Counted from the first letter of the stretch, positions 20,830 to 31,461 are shown. The stretch: DNA of 31,593 bases from Ophiothrix spiculata (GCA_000969725.1 JXSR01S033024.1); one strand, 5' to 3'. Notes: a model not told the origin generated them from the sequence alone. Numbers and translations are program-made.

Positions 20830-21794
20830 GGTGGCATATCATTAGGTGGGTATGCTAAAAAGGTGGTGTTGTTACATTTTTCAGTGGGTTCTCGAACTTA
20901 ATTTGATGTAAATTCACTATTCCTTGGCCTATTGACTTGTTTAATGTCTCATTTGAAAGCTTACACTTTCTGCTATTTGTGGCAGTAATTTGGTCTTCAT
21001 GGGTTACATAATTTAAGAGAGACAATGGTTTGAACTTGGCAGTACAAGGGTGGTGGTGCCTAAGGATGCGGTGCCTACGGATGCGGTAGATACCCAAATT
21101 GAGACAATATCGCCATTTTGGAAGGTTTGACACTGCTGGAACATTCACAAATGGATTCTGTGACCTCAAATACATACAGATAGTCACCAACATGGCTAAA
21201 ATTTGGTATATAATTACAGTAATTGGCAAATCTATCATTTTTAGACCTTCCTCAGACCCCCTCCCCCCTCGATCAGTTTTTTGGGCAGCACCATCTCATT
21301 TATTGTCCGATTTTGACAAATTTGGTGTCAAAATGTTCAGGGGATCAAGCTGCATCAAATAAGAATTAGGACAGAATGATTTGAAACATCACCATTTTCT
21401 CCCCTTGTATAGCCCGCCTCTAATTAATTGAAGGTCATCAACACCAAGACCCCAAGGGGTCTGTTTCAAGTTCAATACATCAAGGTAACTATTAAAGTGT
21501 TTAGAACATATCCTGAAAAAATAAACTGTTTACCATTAATCATTCCAATTTATGACTTGCTTTAGTAAAAACAGGCAATTTTGAGAAAAACGTGTTTGAA
21601 AATTACAGTTTGCATTGCCGTCTATGGAGTAATTAACCATTAATTAGCTCATTATGCCAAAACAAAAGTGATATTTGGCTAAAAAGTTACTTGAATTGAA
21701 AGAGATCAATAATATTAACATCATATCAAACAATTGTTTTTTTGACCATTTTGACCATGTAACACATTTTTGACCCACCTCATGAAAAGCCACC
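20830..21794. mobile_element. 965-bp TIR element in an R2 unit (TSD TTAT)
   Basis: The left end is GGTGGCATATCATTAGGTGG. The right end, read inward, is GGTGGCTTTTCATGAGGTGG, giving 16 matches in 20. TTAT flanks it (20826-20829 and 21795-21798). Intact R2 units read 'tgtacttatacaatg' at this point, so excision of one TTAT restores the unit. Open frames of 127 codons (minus, 20855-21238) and 87 codons (plus, 21099-21362) overlap each other and show no transposase motif. It is non-autonomous or decayed. The superfamily is undetermined. Confidence 0.88.
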
Positions 21795-22350
21795 TTATAC
21801 AATGATATGACCACATGTTTAATGGCAAAATCCAGATTTGTCATACAATCACTCCCAACCTACACCATTTCAAGTAAAACTGCAATTTTGCTCTTTGATT
21901 ATACGCCAACACTACTTGCTATCAATCACATATCTTTACACTGTAAAGAAAAGCCTCTTCAAGCTGGGAGTAACTAAGTGCAAGTTGAATGTCTGTTTCA
22001 CTATCTCAAGGGAGAGATAATGGCCATAAATCCTTTCACATCAGTTCTATTTGGGATACAGCAAGAGATTTGCGATAAGAGTAGGGACAGAAATAGTGCA
22101 AGCTAAACGCGCAATCAAAGTACAAACAAATCATGGATTGACTTCAATGGAGAACAAAGGTGACATGCTATTACCAGCTCTATCCAAACCTTTTGTGAAA
22201 GAGTATAGTTTGATTAATGTCTCTCTCTCTCTCTCTTACTTTTGTCTGACACTTTGAAAACATATCTAGAAATGTCATTAGTGCATACTAAACATTAAAG
22301 GTACATCACATAATTCACGAAAGCAAAAATATAATTGCTTATATTAACTG
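21795..22350 (+). repeat. R2 array unit F, 3' part
   Basis: Resumes the unit at 'ttatacaatgatatgacc' and runs to 'atattaactgg'. Palindrome at 21934-21948. A (TC)n expansion lies at 22219-22234. The 60- and 68-codon frames are repeat shadows. Confidence 0.9.
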
Positions 22351-22986
22351 GAAAAAAGCAGTTATTAGATGAAAAATAATACCTACTTAATCTGCTCAAA
22401 CTATGCAACAGGTTCTGCAACAGTTTCATGTACAGTGTATATTTTGTACTAATACAATGTCATGACCACAATGTTTAATGGCAAAATCCAGATTTGTCAT
22501 ACAATCACACTCAACCTACACCATTTCAAGTAAAACTGCAATTTTGCTCTTCGATTATACGCCAACACTACTTGCTATCAATCACATATCTTTACACTGT
22601 AAAGAAAAGCCTCTTAAAGCTGGGAGTAACTATGTGTAAGATGAATGTCTGCTTCACTATCTCATGGGAGAGATAATGGCCACAAATATTTTTATATCAG
22701 TTTTCTACGGGATACAACAAGAGATATTGGGATAAGAATAGGGACAGAAATAGCGTTAAGCTAAATGTGCAATCAAAGTACAAACAAATCATGGATTAAC
22801 TTCAAAGAAGAACAAAGGTGGCTGCTACCAGATCTCTCCAAACCTTTTGTGAAAGAGTGATTCCTGCCCCTCTTTTGTGTGACACTTAGGAAACAAACCT
22901 AGAAATTTTATTTGTGAAGGAGTACTAAACATTACAGTTGCATTAGACGATTGATCAAAGCTAAACATTATTGCTAATATTAACTA
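22351..22986 (+). repeat. R2 array unit H (complete, more diverged)
   Basis: Complete unit with the palindrome at 22590-22604. The 3' third is more diverged than in units A-F, leading into the second subfamily. Confidence 0.9.
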
Positions 22987-23938
22987 GAAAAAGTGTAGTT
23001 TTTAGATGAAAAACATTACTTATACTCTGTAAACCTTAAAGTATAGAGTAAGCAATTAGACACTGTTGCAAGATCCATACCGTATCCCTTGTATTATAAA
23101 TTATGAACTGGTATTTATATGTTGTGTAAGAGACTAGCAATGATTAGGATTGATTAAGACCAAATATATTTTGTGCATGAATCTTTCATGATTTGGGTAT
23201 TATTTTTGGCTAATTTTGATGCTCCACATGGACAAAACTTAATCATAAGTTCATTTGCATATTTAGCAAGGTTTAGATAACTTGATATGATTCCAAAAAA
23301 ACAGACTAATTTATTTTCCCTTACGGTCATATTGATTAATGTGTGTTAATTTTCTGCTTACTTTGAACTTCAAGGTTTATAAAGCATAGGTGTTCTGTTC
23401 AAACTCTGCCAACTGATTCATATATATTTTCAACTTCCACAACAACATCATCACAAGTATAATGGCAAAACTCCAGACTTATCACACAATCACTCTCAAC
23501 CTACATCATTTCAATTAACTGTGATTTTGTACAATTATAAACTAACACTACTTCCTATCAATCACATATATTTACACTGTAAAGAAAAACCAAGTATAAG
23601 TTGAATGTCTGCTTCACTATCTCAAGGGAGAGATAATGGCCATAAATCCTTTCACATCCGTCCTCTAAGGGATACAGCAAGAGATATTGCGATAAGAGTA
23701 TGGATAAGAAAAGGGCAAGGTAAACGTGTAGTCAAAGTACAAAAACATCACTTAGTGACTTTAATAGAGAGCAAACGTGATTGCTACTACCGGCACTCTT
23801 CAAACCTTTTTTGAACATGACATTCAGCCCTGGTTTCCTTTTGTCATGCACTTTAAAGAAAAAAAAGATATATTTCCTTAAATAGTGCAGAGAACACTTC
23901 ATATTAAATGTGCATTAAAAAATACCAATATTTACTGA
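22987..23938 (+). repeat. R2 array unit I, split by a MITE
   Basis: Unit parts 22987-23020 and 23389-23938 flank the 368-bp insertion. The central palindrome has lost its first base ('atttacactgtaaag' near 23570). The 3' part belongs to the second subfamily ('aataccaatatttactg' end). Confidence 0.85.
23021..23388 (-). mobile_element. 368-bp MITE, second copy of the 12168-12582 family
   Basis: The ends are TATACTCTGTAAACC and GGTTTATAAAGCATA, imperfect inverted copies that continue into 'gtaagc' on both sides. The body aligns with 12168-12582 in the opposite orientation. It interrupts R2 unit I. Subtracting it brings the spacing of the unit marker (980 bp) back to about 612. Confidence 0.8.
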
Positions 23939-25797
23939 AAAATTGATGAAAGTACAGCTGAGATAGTTATTCTGATCAAACTCTGTCAACAGATGTACAA
24001 AATCAATACAGATTCTACTTGTACAATGACGTGAATATAAGTATTATTGTAAAAAACGAAATTATTAAACAATCACACTTAACTACACCATTTCAATTAA
24101 ACAGTGATTTTACTCTTCAATTATAAACCAACGCTATTTGCTATGAATCACATATCTTAACACAGTAAAGAAAAGACTCTTAAAGCTGGGAGGAACTCAG
24201 TTTAAGTTTGACATCTACTTTATGATCTCAAGGGACAGATAACGGCCATAAATCCTTTCAAATCAGTTCTCTAAGGGATACGGTAAGAGATATTGCGATA
24301 AGAGTATGGATAAGAAAAGGGCAAGGTAAACGTGTAGTCAAAGTACAAAAACATCACTTAGTGACTTTAATAGAGAGTGAACGTGATTGCTACTACCGGC
24401 TCTCTCCAAACCTTTTATAAACATGACTTTTAAGCCCTCAATTCTTTTTAAATGCACTTTAAAGAAAAACAAAGATATATTTACTAAAATAGTGCAGAGA
24501 ACACTTCATATTAAATGTGCATTTTATAATTGATGTAAGTTAAAAAAATACTAATATTTATTTAAAAATTGATGAAAGTACAGCTGAGATAGAGTTATTC
24601 TGATCGAACTCTGTCAACAGATGTACAAAATCAACACACCTTCTACTTGTACAATGACATGAATATCGGTTTTATTGTAAAAACAGAATTATTAAACAAT
24701 CACACTCAACCTACACCATTTCAATTAAACAGTGATTTTACTCTTCAATTATAAACCAACGCTATTTGCTATGAATCACATATCTTTACACAGTAAAGAA
24801 AAGACTCTTAAAGCTGGGAGGAACTCAGTTTAAGTTCGACATCTACTTTATGATCTCAAGGGACAGGTAATGGCCATAAATCCTTTCACATCAGTTCTCT
24901 AAGGGATTCGGTAAGAGATATTGCGATAAGAGTATAGATAAGAAAAGGGCAAGGTAAACGTGTAGTCAAAGTACAAAAACATCACTTAGTGAGTTTAATA
25001 GAGAGCAAAAGTGATTGCTACTACCGGCACTCTTCAAAACTTTTATGAACATGACATTCAGCCCTGGTTTCCTTTTGTCATGCACTTTAAAGAAAAAAAA
25101 GATATATTTCCTTAAATAGTGCGGGGAACGCTTCATATTAAATGTTCATTTTACAATAATTCGATGTAAGTTTTAACAAATATTAATATTTACTGAAAAA
25201 TTGATGAAAGTACAGCTGAGATATACTTATTCTGATCAAACTCTGTCAACAGATGTACAAAATCAATACATCTCCTACTTGTACAATGACATGAATATAA
25301 GTATTATTGTAAAAACCGAAATATTAAACAATCACACTCAACTACACCATTTCAATTAAACAGAGATTTTACTCTTCAATTATAAACCAACACTATTTGC
25401 TTAAAATCACATATCTTTACACTGTAAAGAAAAGCCTCTTAAAGCTGGGAGGAACTCAGTTTAAGTTTGTCATCTACTTTACTATCGCAAGGGACAGATA
25501 ATGGCCACAAATCCTTTTTACATCAGTCTCTAAGGGATACTGCAAGAGATATTGTGATAAGAGTAGGGATAAGAAAAGCACAAGCTAAATGTGCAGTAGC
25601 AGTACAAAAACATACCAGTTTTACCTAAATGGAGAACAAAGCTTATTGCTTCTATTGGCTCTCTTTTTATAAAAGTGCTTTTAAGCCCCTTTACACTTTG
25701 CCCCACATCTTTAGTTAAACAAGAATCAAATTTGAACATTTCCTTAAATTTTGCATTGTTTAATACCTCTTGGTAAGATTTACTTAAATATTTCACT
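23939..25797 (+). repeat. R2 array, second subfamily, units J, K, L
   Basis: Units start at about 23939, 24567 and 25198 with 'ttgatgaaagtacagctgag'. The unit marker (cttaacacagtaaag or ctttacac[t/a]gtaaag) lies at 24155, 24784 and 25415, 629 and 631 bp apart. The 5' 100 bp differ from those of units B-H, and the middle ('aaagctgggag' to 'gagatattgcgataagagta') is shared. Unit L has decayed at its 3' end. The 88-codon minus frame (25530-25796) is a by-product. Confidence 0.9.
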
Positions 25798-26506
25798 CTG
25801 TGTGTTATTTATAAACTATTTATTCAAACATAACAAGACACATGACCAAAGGCAGATATCAAAATTTTTATGGTGACTTTATACTTGGCTTTTTTGAATT
25901 CCATCAAATTGAAATCATATCATGAAGGTATAAAGTAAATATTTATAATGATTTCATAATATAAAGTGATATTTTCAGTATTCACCAAAATACAGTACTT
26001 CAAAAGAAGACAATTTAAGACGAAAAGATAAGGAAATATAAATTAAGAAATGACTTAATGAACAAAAGACTATAATAGAAAAGACAATTTAGCAGAACAA
26101 AAGCACCGCGGAAGCGATGGAGACGGCCACAAGTAAACAGGATGTTTACTGCTGCTTGGTGGTACCATGTCAACACGTGTGATTGAAACCAAATACACTA
26201 CAGGTGAATGAATTGAACAATGTGTTAGATATAAATATGTCTATGGAAGTAACAAGGTTGTATGTGTAAATGTAAAACATAGCAGATACTTCCATTTAAC
26301 ACAAAATGTCTCCTCTTTAATATCCCGGGGTACACACATTCGCATGGTATACAATGTGCTTGCGTTTTAGGGTGGTTTTCAGATTTTAATACATAGCAAT
26401 AGGTGATTTGCAGATGAACATGGTGAATTTGAATAAATTTGGTGACATTTGCTCAAAACCTCACAATATGAGTACAAATTGGTGCTTTTCTGTTAAAAGT
26501 GGTATA
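25798..26506. other. Unassigned DNA with a small GC-rich pocket
   Basis: Mostly AT-rich. At 26104-26180 there is a GC-richer stretch ('caccgcggaagcgatggaga') containing a perfect hairpin, AGTAAACA (26132-26139) and TGTTTACT (26143-26150). No open frame bounded by good splice sites covers it. Confidence 0.4.
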
Positions 26507-27526
26507 CAGGGTGAGTCAATTTAAAGTGTAATCAACGGAGGAATTTTTCATAGGAAATCTGTTTATGTTTATAAACTTTACTTTTTACTCGATAAATAGC
26601 AAATTTAATCAGCTTTCATGGAAATTTTAGTTTGTTGAAATAGACCGATGCATTCGAAAGTTACAGCTGTTTAAGTAAAGGTACCCAATTTTAATGTCGA
26701 ACAAACTTGCTTCATCGTGAGCTCTTTACTGTACAGCAATGGGTAATATTTTAGTGATTGTGCATTGGTGAACATGGCGCTGCATTTAAAATGTTAAAAG
26801 GGGCAAGCATTGTGCAGAGTTACTGAAGAAGATTCAATGATGCCAATCAAAGTACTGATGGTTATTTCAGATATCAGTGCAAAATCTTGACAACAAATGC
26901 CAGGAGATAAACCATGGCGCAACAATGTAGCAACAGGCACTGGCATTTTGTTGCAAATTAAGTATCATCAGACTCAAAGTCCGGTTGAAGATCGCCATCT
27001 GCTTTGTCTGTAGTTTACAGGTGCCAACCAGGTCCCTTCACCTCAAGCTATTTACAATATTGTTTATAAGCTAAAGACCACGTAACTCAAAACAAGGAGG
27101 CTTTGGAAGATCCTGATCCGGATGATTCAACAAAACAACAACCAAATTAGAAAAGCTTTTTTGAGAGTTTTTTAAAGATCTGAACATTACCTCAAGAGTC
27201 AACCCACTACCTGATATTTCACAGCTTATTGTTTTCATGTTATTTTATTTCCATAGGCGTTCCTTTCATAACAATTAAAAGAGACAACAGCCTTTGTTAC
27301 CAGTACGCACGTAAACTAAATAGCGTAGTTTGTTCGCCGTTCAAATTGGATACCTCTACTCAAATGACTATAACCATAGAATGCTTTGTCCGATTTCAAC
27401 ACAATAAATTTTCTATGAAAGCTAATGAAATATGACATCTTATATAGGAACAATTTATCCAAAAAATAAAAGAAACTGATTATATAAAATCACTGATTAG
27501 ATTACACTTCATTTTGACTCACCCTG
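26507..27526. mobile_element. 1.02-kb mariner-like element with long TIRs (TSD TA)
   Basis: The ends CAGGGTGAGTCAA and TTGACTCACCCTG are flanked by TA (26505-26506 and 27527-27528). The inverted arms are about 200 bp each (26507-26707 and about 27326-27526), imperfect but alignable throughout, for example 'agctttcat', 'gttgaaat', 'ggtacccaatttt' and 'cgaacaaac'. The central ~620 bp has no long open frame. Short plus-strand stretches near 27080-27190 could be eroded transposase, but this is weak. TA duplication and size fit a decayed Tc1/mariner element. The 68-codon frame 27229-27435 is not a gene. Confidence 0.88.
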
Positions 27527-27528
27527 TA

Positions 27529-28270
27529 CTAATGGGTAGGATTTTGAGTCAAAAATAGGTATAGAGATTAGCAAATTTACAATGTCAAGCAAGAATATGC
27601 ACATACAAAATTCATTGAGAACCCCCCCCCCCCCTTATTCCCGTTCAATCCATTCCAATGCTACAAAGTTGTATGTACATATGTTTGCTATGGTAGATGC
27701 AGTTCTATAAGTATAAGAAGAAAAACAGGCTGGAAAGAAAGACATCATTTTGTTTGTTCTAACCTATTTTCCTAGTTTTGCATTCTGAACATTACAAAAA
27801 TAAGATTTAAAAATGATAACAGTTGTTCTGTCTTAACTAATAAATTGAATACATGTTTTGTCAAAAATAAAGTGAGAAACAGACTGCTATGTTTTTTAAA
27901 ATGATTTCTCACCAAAAACGTATCCGCTGCTATATATCATGATGTCTACAAATAAAATTGCTATTTGAATAAAACAGTAAGTTTTATCTTCAATTTCCTA
28001 TTGGCATTAGATATATCATATATACTGTGGTTCTATAAAGCTGTAAAATATAAAATGCATAACTTGATGCAAGAGAAGATAGTGTGAGTATCCCATCATG
28101 CATTGCTTCCTATGGGAAATTTTGTACAGAAAGTCATGTGAGTAGTTAGTGTTGAAACATACAAAATGCATAACTTGATGCAATCATAATCATGTGGCTT
28201 ATTCCAGTGAAAACTAAACCTTTTTTTTATTTCAAGAAAAAAATCAGCTTTTTTATTTGACCATATGAGC
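27529..28270. other. Unassigned DNA with short repeats
   Basis: Holds a C13 run (27622-27634). A 21-bp word containing 'atgcataacttgatgcaa' is repeated exactly at 28052-28072 and 28163-28183 (111 bp apart). Nothing else is supported. Confidence 0.5.
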
Positions 28271-28383
28271 AGTTTTTTCAGTCATACTTTTGTTACTCGT
28301 TACGTGAAAAGTATTTTCTAATCAGAAATTTTGAATTTTTGTCTACCCGTGCATGAATGAGCGCATGTTTTCATTCAAAAATG

Positions 28384-28807
28384 TCACAAACGTTACCAAA
28401 AAGTTACACCAAAATGTCACAAACATTACCAGACGTTACCAAACAAAACATTGCATAAAAAGAAATCCTGACGATAGAATTTCCTACCACTTTTATGAAC
28501 TATTTGTAAATAAATTACCAATCATCTGTGAAAAGAGCAAAAAAAAATTCGCTAAAATGTCAGAGAATTTTTACTTTGAAGTCATTTGGAACAAAAAAAC
28601 AATTCCGTGCGAGGTCACAAACGTTACTGAACGTTACATGAACTTTATTTCAGTATTTGGCAATTTTTTAAATCTTTAAACACCTGCATGTCTTGATCCC
28701 ACCAGTGAGCACCATTATCAACAACAAACTTGTTGATATAATGTTTATGCTAGGTTATGTGGCCATTTAAAAGTGAAATTTTCCAATTTTTCGGTCACAA
28801 ACGTTAC
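28384..28807 (+). repeat. Cluster of the motif TCACAAACGTTAC
   Basis: Exact copies lie at 28384, 28615 and 28795, and one copy with an A for G at 28417. Extra 'acgttac' half-motifs occur at about 28433 and 28631. The 108-codon plus frame (28353-28679) owes its repeated N-V-T residues to this motif and has no recognisable domain. A 9-bp-stem hairpin (TATCAACAA/TTGTTGATA, 28716-28738) lies within the cluster. Confidence 0.7.
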
Positions 28808-28809
28808 TT

Positions 28810-29222
28810 TGGAATCACCCATGTACTCTCATTTCAATTTTCTTGGATGGTATAAAATATATAATTAAGTTAGAGAATTGGTGCAGGGATGAAAAAAGTA
28901 AAAGTGTTTTATATTAGATAAATGCTGCAAAGAAAGATGCGATGCTCACCCCAAAATTTGCAGATAATATCAATTTTGATTTTATCATTTCATCTGTTAC
29001 AGCATTTTTTAAGCTTTAAAATGACACTTTACTTGTTGAAATTGATCAAGGCGATCAAATTTTACAACAGAAAATCTACTGGAAATTCTTATTATTTTCT
29101 TATTTTTTGCTGCCTATTTTCATCAGTTTCTCGAAAAGTGTTCTGTCGCAAAAGGGCAATCTATATTTTCCAAATTTTTCACTCGAGGCCATCATTAAGA
29201 CAGGAATACATCTGAAAGACTA
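28810..29222. other. Unassigned DNA
   Basis: A 97-codon plus frame (28922-29215) shows no domain and no splice context. Nothing supported. Confidence 0.4.
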
Positions 29223-30500
29223 GGCAGCTATCCAGATCCACCCACTAGCTAAACATCCCTAGTATTGTTACTGCAAATGCTAATCTAACCAGGTCCCTGT
29301 TCTATATCAAACATCAGCACAGCTCTAGAATGAAACTCAATCTGTCTTATCAAGATACCTTTATGTAAAAAAGCTAAACACCTGGATCCAGAACCTTGGC
29401 TAGCTATTACATATTCAATCCAACATTATGCACAGTAGGTATTGGTATTTGATCAAAAATCTCTATAGGCAGGAGCGGACATCCGGGCGTTTTTGTTTAC
29501 ATCCGGGACATTTGTCCAAATAGCGCGGTGAAAACATTTTTCACTTCCCATTCAACTCAATGGAGAAAATGACGGCTCGCGGAATCTTCGATTGATTTTA
29601 GCAAATTGTCAAAATATTTTGATTCCCAAATCATAATAGATGTGTGGTATTCAAGTCATAACAAAATGACAAACAGCTCATCATTTCACAGATTTTCGTC
29701 TGGCTAAAAAAGAAAGAAAATGAAGGGATGCCTGGCTGAAGTATTGATTGTTTTCACCGCGCACGAAGTCCAACGCAAGTTATTTTTAGATCATTGTGCT
29801 GCGTATACCCTGCGCATGACGTAGGTCCGCTTTCGCCTATAAGGTTTTATGATTCAGAACATGAAGTATTGATTGTTTTCACCGCGCACGAAGTCCAACG
29901 CGAGTTTTTTAGATCATTGTGCTGCGTATACCCTGCGCATGACGTAGGTCCGCTTTCGCCTATAAAAGAATTTAGCAGATGTCCAGATCCACCCACCATA
30001 CTAATTATCCCTAATATACTATTCAAACTACAAATGGAAATTTAACCAGACTCATGTTCTGAATCATAAAACCTAACCAGTCTTATCTGGATATTTTTCT
30101 GTAAAATGGCTAAACACATGGACAAAGATTAAGAGCCTTTGGTAGCCAATCTTTATTGAATGGATCTCTGGCTGACAACTGGTAAATAAAGCACAAAAAA
30201 GCATCTTTTTCCCACATTTTCAGAAACCTGTTGCACCATTTTTTACAGCTCACATGCCAGTGGTGCATCATACTGCCTAGCAGGAACGTTGCTGCTTACA
30301 ATTCAAACTACATTGGCTAATCTAACAAAGGCCTTGTTCTAAATCAAACATCAGCACAGCTCTAGAGTGGAACTCAATCTGTCTTATCCAGATACCTTTA
30401 TGCAAAAAGGCTAAACACCTGGATCAAGAGCCTTTGGTAGCTATTACATATTGAATGCAAAGTCACATATCCTTAACGCACAATAGATCCTGTGCAATTT
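29223..30500 (+). repeat. R3 repeat, three diverged units of about 200-300 bp
   Basis: The words 'ccagatccaccca', 'aacatcagcacagctctaga', 'ctgtcttatc' and 'ctaaacacctgga' recur in units at about 29223-29465, 29971-30175 and 30300-30500. 'aaacacctgga' or its variant lies at about 29378, 30111 and 30413. The first interval is lengthened by the element at 29466-29962. Confidence 0.75.
29466..29962. mobile_element. 497-bp TIR element with duplicated right end
   Basis: The left end TAGGCAGGAGCGGAC matches the right end inverted (TAGGCGAAAGCGGAC read inward), with TA on the outside (29464-29465 and 29963-29964). A second inverted pair, GCGCGGTGAAAACA near 29523 and TGTTTTCACCGCGC near 29750 and 29875, supports a fold-back layout. 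The right ~105 bp occur twice, at 29737-29841 and 29862-29964, almost identical, separated by about 20 bp. The 83-codon frame (29794-30045) is a product of this duplication. Confidence 0.75.
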
Positions 30501-31163
30501 GATCAGAAATCTAATGACAGTATGATATTGACCATGCATTCTATTGTATTGGTTGGATAAGATTTTTTTGACAAGCAATTCCAAGACTTGCCTTGGTTTT
30601 GTACAATAGGTAGATATTTTTTTCAAAAATCTTTTTCTTTTGTAGATCAGGTCAGTAAAGATGAAGGTAATTTCTAAACGACTATAATGCAGTCAGGGCC
30701 ACAGGCTCCATCCATCTAGCATACTGCTACAGCCAGTGTTATCACACTTAATGAAGTAAGATTGCAAGTCCAGACTACACTATGTATTTTGAAACTACAG
30801 TTATTATTTCTATTTGTTAAGAAGTGTTTCAACATACATGTAGTTTTAATTTTGACCAGGTGAACAAAAATAATCAGCGAAGATAGTAGTGAATAGTCAT
30901 TATAAATTTCTACACCATCATGTTCTATTGAGTCCGATTGATTCAGCATGGTTGCTGAATGAAGCTGTAAAAGCTTGTCTTTTCAATCAACACCTGTACA
31001 CACACAAAAAGTTGTCTTGTTATCTTCTGCAGTTCTGTACAGTTACTAACAGTCTGTATGGCATCAAACCTCAACTAGAAATGAATAACTATTAGAAGTA
31101 GACATGATAGGATGATTGTAAGACCTCCTATAATTTCTGTTTGGCAGTTATTGCTCAAAGCAG
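30501..31163. other. Unassigned DNA with small hairpins
   Basis: Contains a strong pyrimidine tract and AG at 30620-30645 (see findings) and a perfect hairpin ATTCAGCA/TGCTGAAT at 30941-30960. 'atactgctacagccag' (30720-30735) is matched inversely near 31213-31228. Short frames on both strands have no recognisable content. Confidence 0.4.
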
Positions 31164-31229
31164 CATACTCGCTCCATCCAGCTATATCATGGTAGCTGGA
31201 TCCAGCGTTTTGCTGGATGTAGCAGTATC
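31164..31229 (+). repeat. Imperfect hairpin of about 66 nt
   Basis: 'catactcgctccatccagc' (31164-31182) pairs imperfectly with 'gctggatgtagcagtatc' (31212-31229). Alternatively ATCCAGCTA (31176-31184) pairs perfectly with TAGCTGGAT (31193-31201). The two folds exclude each other. It may be one end of a TIR element whose other end lies near 30705-30735. Confidence 0.5.
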
Positions 31230-31368
31230 AAGTGTATGGTCCCGTCTAAATGACAACTCAAAAATGCTCATTAATGTAAAAATTTGATTTTACAAAATTT
31301 CATTACATCTTTGAGTAGCATTCTATATATGGTTGATATCAATTCGGCGGAACTCACAATTCAGATAC

Positions 31369-31461
31369 GTATCCGAATTCGGATACCCACGCACATTTCG
31401 TATCCAAATTGTGATACCCGTATCAGAATAAGGATATGGAGGGGTATCTGAATTATGATAC
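31369..31461. repeat. Four 18-bp quasi-palindromes (GTATCnnAATTnnGATAC)
   Basis: Copies start at 31369 (perfect palindrome GTATCCGAATTCGGATAC), 31400, 31420 and 31444. The last three have one to a few mismatches in symmetry. The 65-codon minus frame across it is a by-product. Confidence 0.85.

Noticed and set aside
20855..21362. 127-codon minus frame and 87-codon plus frame
   Set aside because: They overlap each other inside the 965-bp TIR element, with no transposase motif. Probably chance.
27700..27765. Minus-strand acceptor-like pyrimidine tracts with a short open frame ending TAA near 27640
   Set aside because: About 23 codons with no recognisable protein and no upstream exon. Chance cannot be excluded.
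28353..28679. 108-codon frame with repeated NVT residues, looking like N-glycosylation sites
   Set aside because: The residues come from the DNA motif TCACAAACGTTAC, which also continues outside the frame (28795).
29794..30045. 83-codon frame with an internal repeat of about 20 residues
   Set aside because: The repeat is the tandem duplication of a transposon end, not a protein repeat.
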